Of a DNA stretch of 64,000 nucleotides, positions 59,168 to 64,000 are shown one piece after another. The translations under genes and the position numbers were made by a program. Source of the stretch: Siphonodentalium dalli. Its lineage: Eukaryota > Mollusca > Scaphopoda > Gadilida > Siphonodentaliidae. The DNA lies in the NCBI GenBank assembly GCA_032622095.1, contig CP136061.1, forward strand, positions 66,281,127-66,345,126, written 5' to 3'. The notes under the pieces were generated by a model that had not been told where the DNA came from, searched no databases, and worked only from the letters and a program-made list of their open reading frames with translations. How positions within the stretch are numbered: position 1 is the stretch's first letter; each line of letters begins with the position of its first letter.

Positions 59168-60174
59168 CAGGGTTTCCGCTACTACGGCAGGCCAGCCATC
59201 CAGCGGCCTCGTTCCCCTCCCCAACCTTGACTTAATATTGGTCACAAAATAACCACAGACCTAGCTCAGTCCCCTTTTTACACAGGACGAGCGATCACCG
59301 ACACTGACGATTAACAGACTGCAAGGAATCCTACACTTGGTGCCTGAATAAGACATGATCAGTAGCGCGTACCACATGCAGTTGTCTACACCATCCTGGG
59401 TAATGCTTTGTCGGGCGAATATTTAGTAGTGATCAGCCTCTCGCATTTTAATTTACTGTAAATTTCTGTCAATAAGTCGCAACTTTCAGACCCACTATTT
59501 TCCCTCAAAATGTGCAATATACATTGGGGGGGGGGGGGGGGGGGGGGGGGGTTCTGAGCTACAACCATGAACACAGGTGAGTTTTGGCAGTCGCTTTTGT
59601 ATCAAAGAAATGTTTAATAAAAAAAGGAAATTTAAATTATTAATAGTTATTATCAGTGTATTTATTCTCTATCCAATGCATACAAAATTATCCATTATAC
59701 GAAACCAGCATGAGGTCATCTTTGTCTGAGGAATGGCTTTTGATTTTATCACAAATAGTTTTGATCGGTACTGTGAACAAAATACAAAGAAAGCAGCCAT
59801 GAAGAACATGTGTATAGCATGTGCTCATCTCCTTACTAACACCTGTTACTGCTAGACAGTGTGACAATGTGTCTTTTGCCAACCGCGGTAGTTTTGATGT
59901 CGGCTTTTAATATTTCTACTGTTTAAATAAAAGTCGATGTATCCATTCTATGCTGTTGTGCTTACATGCTTTTATTTCATTAACTTGATATCTAAGAAAG
60001 ACGATCTGTTTTAATTTGGTTTCTATACGAAGCTTCAATGTTCCTGCTTGTTGTCTCAAGCGCAAGGAAATGGCTACTTTTCAATAACAAACATCCAATT
60101 TTTCTCCCGACAGGGTGCCTGGTATGTGCTTCCCAAATACAGCCACATTCCGCCAACCCCTAGCGGAAACCCTG
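59168..60174. mobile_element. hAT-like element inserted in a satellite unit
   Basis: Ends CAGGGTTTCCGCTA and TAGCGGAAACCCTG, a perfect 14-bp inverted repeat. The right flank is TGTAATAG and the left is TGTAATG. Uninterrupted satellite units have ACGTGTAATAGTAG at this point, which confirms the target and shows one base lost on the left. Contains a run of about 27 G at 59525-59551 and no transposase. Confidence 0.85.
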
Positions 60175-60934
60175 TGTAATAGTAGATCTAAATCTTTAAA
60201 TCAGAACAAAACCACTTTTGGAATTTATATCCCTGCTAACTCTTGATAGAAACCCAGAATCTATTATTCAGCTTGACATATCTTGTCATCATTCTGAATA
60301 GATACAGAATAAACATGACTGTCTCAGTCATGGAATAATGCACAGAACAAAGATATAATGCACATATATAAACCATGACTGAATCTTACTCTCCCAGATT
60401 GTAATAAACAGATGCAGTAGTGTTACCACAAATGTGCTCAGATCTGGATGATAAATTAAAACATGAAATTTGGGAATATAATGAAGATAAAGAGTTTTCA
60501 CAATTTGTCTATTCCCTAGAAATTATATTTTGCCCAGCATAGCTAAGGTTACAAAACACGTGTAATAGTAGATCTAAATCATTACATCAGAACTTAAACC
60601 ACTTTTGGAATTTATATCGCTGCGAACTCTTGATAGAAACCCAGAAACTATTATTCAGCTTGATTTATCAGTCATTATTCTGCATAGACACAGAATAAAC
60701 CTGACTGTCTCAGTCACAGAATAATGCACAGAACAAAGATATAATGCACATATATAAAACATGACTGAATCTTACTCTCCCAGATTTTAATCAACAGATG
60801 CAGCAGTGTTACCACAAATGTGCTCAGATCTGGATGTGAAATGTTTAGAATATCAGTTGCTGTAATTCTTGTATAAATGTGAATATCAATGATGTCCATG
60901 CATAAACTCTGCTCTCTCTCGAATAGTTAATAAT

Positions 60935-61245
60935 AATAATAGTTTTTATATAGCGCTTTATCCCATATGGCCCAGAGCGCTTACATTCCTACTAGTACCC
61001 TGCCCTCTATCACACGTGATATACATACATCTATACACACCACATACCTATTGATATACACATACATCAAAATAATTAAACAACATCTGAGGTAACTTCC
61101 CCATAGTGAGCACAGAATAATTCACTCTTTAACAAAGTTTTGAATTCGGTCAGAGAGTTTGCAAATCTTGTGTCGTGTCTTAGTGAGTTCCAAACATTTG
61201 GCGCATACGAATCAAATGCTCTATCGCCATACATCTATAGACCTA
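60935..61245. repeat. Dispersed repeat with TATATAGCGCTTTATC motif
   Basis: AATAATAATAATAGTTTTTA then TATAGCGCTTTATCCC, AGAGCGCTTACATTCC and later GAGTTCCAAACATTTGGC and AAATGCTCTATCGCC. I have seen this type of sequence as a dispersed repeat of marine invertebrate genomes; the class is uncertain. Confidence 0.5.
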
Positions 61246-61284
61246 ATAAGTGACATTTTATTTTTTATTTGCCTGATATACTTA

Positions 61285-62037
61285 CAGGGTTGGTGATTTT
61301 TTTTATTTAAATCGATTTTTTTTATAACTGTTATGAAAATATGTAATTGTGCAATTTCTCTGATAAATGAAGGTTCTGAAAGGTGTTGTTTATTATATCC
61401 AAAGCTGGATTAATCAGAATTCTATTGTCGTATTAGTATTTAATATTTTTTGTATACCAATCAAACACAAATATTATGGCAGTATAGATATAGCGATCAT
61501 GTACTTTATGCATACACTATGGTCCATGTGGGTTTCAATGTTGTGATATCTGGAAATGTAGACCTGTGCTTAAACTTTTACTAATAAATTTAGTCAATTT
61601 TCACTGAAAACTGAATATTATCCATCACGTTTGCTCTCAGTGACAGTAATCACATCATATATCGAGTATAGACATTATAGACAACTAAAGTACTTAGATG
61701 GCAGAGTATATGGCAGAGTTACTCAGTTACCATTTACATGTATGGCAATCAGAAAAGGAAAGAGAATTAAACAGTGTAGTTGCAAACAATACTAACAATG
61801 CTAAGCGGAACGGGCCATTTGCTGGAACAGTAAATATGGTACCATGCAGAATACTTGTAGTTTATTTTGGTTTGATATTACAGTACAATTTCATATCTAT
61901 TATCCAATTTGTATACTGATTAATCATAGTCATGTTATAGTTTACAGAAACATTGTTAGATATTGCATTTCTTGACTTTTTATCATGATTTAAAAAAATT
62001 TGATATAAAAATCATTGATTTAAATCGGTCAACCCTG
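61285..62037. mobile_element. hAT-like MITE with ATTTAAATCGATTT ends
   Basis: Left CAGGGTTGGTGATTTTTTTT then ATTTAAATCGATTTTT; right AATCATTGATTTAAATCGG then TCAACCCTG. Flanks TATACTTA and TATATTTA (7 of 8) fit a hAT 8-bp duplication. The interior open frame (61698-61919) has no known domain. Confidence 0.82.
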
Positions 62038-62045
62038 TATATTTA

Positions 62046-62500
62046 TTTTCTATTTTTGTTTCAAATGTTCGTATTTTTTGCCATAAGTTTTTTCTATACC
62101 TAAGTATTTATACTAGCTGGCTGTCTTGCGCTCTTTATCTTCACCGTCTTTCAAATGGATGTTGTTTGTTATTACTATTTTGAACATTTTTCAAATCCTA
62201 AATGCATTTGAATGTCTTCATTAAATCTACTATTATTATACTTCCATGATTTAACATGGATGTATATTGAATATCTTATTTTTATTTTTTGTTTTCACTT
62301 TTCTAAATAATTTGTCTAGTTTAAAATCAGACTATATCTGAAATAGATAGAATGACAAGTGAGAGTTTTAATTGGAACAACACACTTATGAACGGGATAA
62401 CACTATCATACAGATGTGATGGTATAATCACCCAGGAATGGATAGTTCTAGTTCTACATGAAAGTATTACAACAGCTGTGGTATCTGTCAGTTTTCTGCA
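62046..62500. other. No supported gene
   Basis: AT-rich sequence between a hAT-like MITE and the resumed 386-bp array. Nothing is recognised. Confidence 0.5.
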
Positions 62501-64000
62501 CAGACACAGAATAAACCTGACTGTCTCAGTCACAGAATAATGTACAGAACACAGATATAATGCACATATATAAAACATGACTGAATATTACTCTCCCAGA
62601 TTGTAATAAACAGATGCAGCAGTGTTACCACAAATGTGCTCAGATCTGGATGATAAATTAAACATTGAAATATGGGAATATAATGAAGATCAAAGAAGAG
62701 TTTTCACAATTTGTTTACTTCCTAGAAATGATATTATGCACAGCATAACAAAGGTTACAAAACGTGTCTAAAGGTAGATCTAAAAAGATCATCACATAAA
62801 TGTGGCCCCAAGATTTCATTAAATCGAACACATAACAACTTTTTGGAATTTATATCCTTGCTAACTCTTGATAGAAACCATTAACTATTATTCAGATTGA
62901 CATATATGTCAGCATACTGCAGAATAAACCTGACTGTCTCAGTCACAGAATAATGTACAAAACACAGATATAATGCACATATATAAACCATGACTGAATC
63001 TTACTCTCCCAGATTTTAATCAACAGATGCAGCAGTGTTACCACAAATGTGCTCAGATCTGGATGATAAATTAAAACATTAAATTTGGGCCTATAATGAA
63101 GATAAAGATTTTTCACAATTTGTCTATTCCCTAGAAATGATATTTTGCCCAGCATAGCTAAGGTTACAAAACACGTGTAATAGTAGATCTAAATCATTAC
63201 ATCGGAACTTAAACCACTTTTGGAATTTATATCGCTGCGAACTCTTGATAGAAACCCAGATACTATTATTCAGCTTGATTTATCAGTCATTATTCTGCAT
63301 AGACACAGAATAAACCTGACTGTCTCAGTCACAGAATAATGCACAGAACAAAGATATAATGCACATATATAAACCATGACTGAATCTTACTCTCCCAGAT
63401 AGTAATAAACAAAAGCAGCAGTGTTACCACAAATGTGCTCAGATCTGGATGATAAATTAAAACATGAAATTTGGGAATATAATGAAGATAAAGAGTTTTC
63501 ACAATTTGTCTATTCCCTAGAAATGATATTTTGCCCAGCATAGCTAAGGTTACAAAACACGTGTAATAGTAGATCTAAATCATTACATCGGAACTTAAAC
63601 CACTTTTGGAATTTATATCGCTGCGAACTCTTGATAGAAACCCAGATACTATTATTCAGCTTGATTTATCAGTCATTATTCTGCAGAGACACAGAATAAA
63701 CCTGACTGTCTCAGTCACAGAATAATGCACAGAACAAAGATATAATGCACATATATAAACCATGACTGAATCTTACTCTCCCAGATAGTAATAAACAAAA
63801 GCAGCAGTGTTACCACAAATGTGCTCAGATCTGGATGATAAATTAAAACATGAAATTTGGGAATATAATGAAGATAAAGAGTTTTCACAATTTGTCTATT
63901 CCCTAGAAATGATATTTTGCCCAGCATAGCTAAGGTTACAAAACACGTGTAATAGTCGATCTAAATCATTACATCGGAACTTAAACCACTTTTGGAATTT

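Larger units (their letters stand above)
58555..64000. repeat. 386-bp tandem satellite, continues past window edge
   Basis: The marker CAGAATAAAC lies at 58912, 60305, 60691, 62507, 62920, 63306 and 63692; adjacent intact units are exactly 386 bp apart. The last three units are almost identical; earlier ones are diverged or interrupted by other elements. Each unit ends with GGTTACAAAACACGTGTAAT and TTGATAGAAACCCAGA. A minus-strand frame of 70 codons recurs in each unit but does not link across units. Confidence 0.93.

Noticed and set aside
62943-63927. Three 70-codon minus frames in the 386-bp array as a gene family
   Set aside because: They recur with the satellite period, are hydrophobic by base composition and have no splice or promoter context.

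Overview
The window is animal nuclear DNA: AT-rich, with split genes, GT-AG introns and very dense transposon, MITE and tandem-repeat content. Several repeats have an organisation I associate with molluscs, especially bivalves: elements with a core of about 160-bp tandem units flanked by inverted 'TAGCTCAACTT' motifs, and arrays of a 'GGGCCATAACTC'-type unit. A marine lophotrochozoan, probably a mollusc, is the best guess. That is inference; no taxonomic marker gene is present.

Only two host genes can be supported. (1) On the + strand, 9528-18593 holds the last eight exons of an unrecognised protein (814 residues visible, 5' end not found). It has a basic N-terminal part, a short helical basic segment and a long acidic, apparently disordered last exon with 13 cysteines at roughly eight-residue spacing. 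(2) On the - strand, 54769-23310 holds twelve exons of WDR3 (Utp12/Dip2-type small-subunit processome protein). They cover the last WD40 repeats, the linker and the Utp12 domain to the stop; the first WD repeats lie beyond the right edge or were not found. The genes converge tail to tail, about 4.7 kb apart.

Nearly everything else is mobile or repetitive. 0-9.5 kb: a dead jockey/CR1-like LINE split by a Mutator/foldback-type element whose inverted ends are minisatellites, a hAT-like element with perfect target duplication, and a foldback element. 9.5-18.6 kb: gene 1 with intronic MITEs and a 27-bp satellite. 18.6-34 kb: four pearl-like elements with tandem cores (two carrying later insertions), TTAA MITEs and two longer hAT-like elements, several inside the large 3' introns of WDR3. 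34-54.8 kb: WDR3 exons among a transposase-bearing hAT derivative, MITEs, a 26-bp satellite that contains a real splice donor, and 'GGGCCATAACTC' arrays. 54.8-64 kb: 218-bp, about 50-bp and 386-bp tandem arrays, the last invaded by two hAT-like elements and running off the edge.

The most interesting points are the foldback element with minisatellite ends, the WDR3 splice donor lying in a satellite unit, the missing WDR3 penultimate exon demanded by reading phase, the cysteine octad repeat in gene 1, and the paired YY1-like motifs in the pearl-like cores. No rRNA gene, tRNA gene, CRISPR array or bacterial-type operon was seen.
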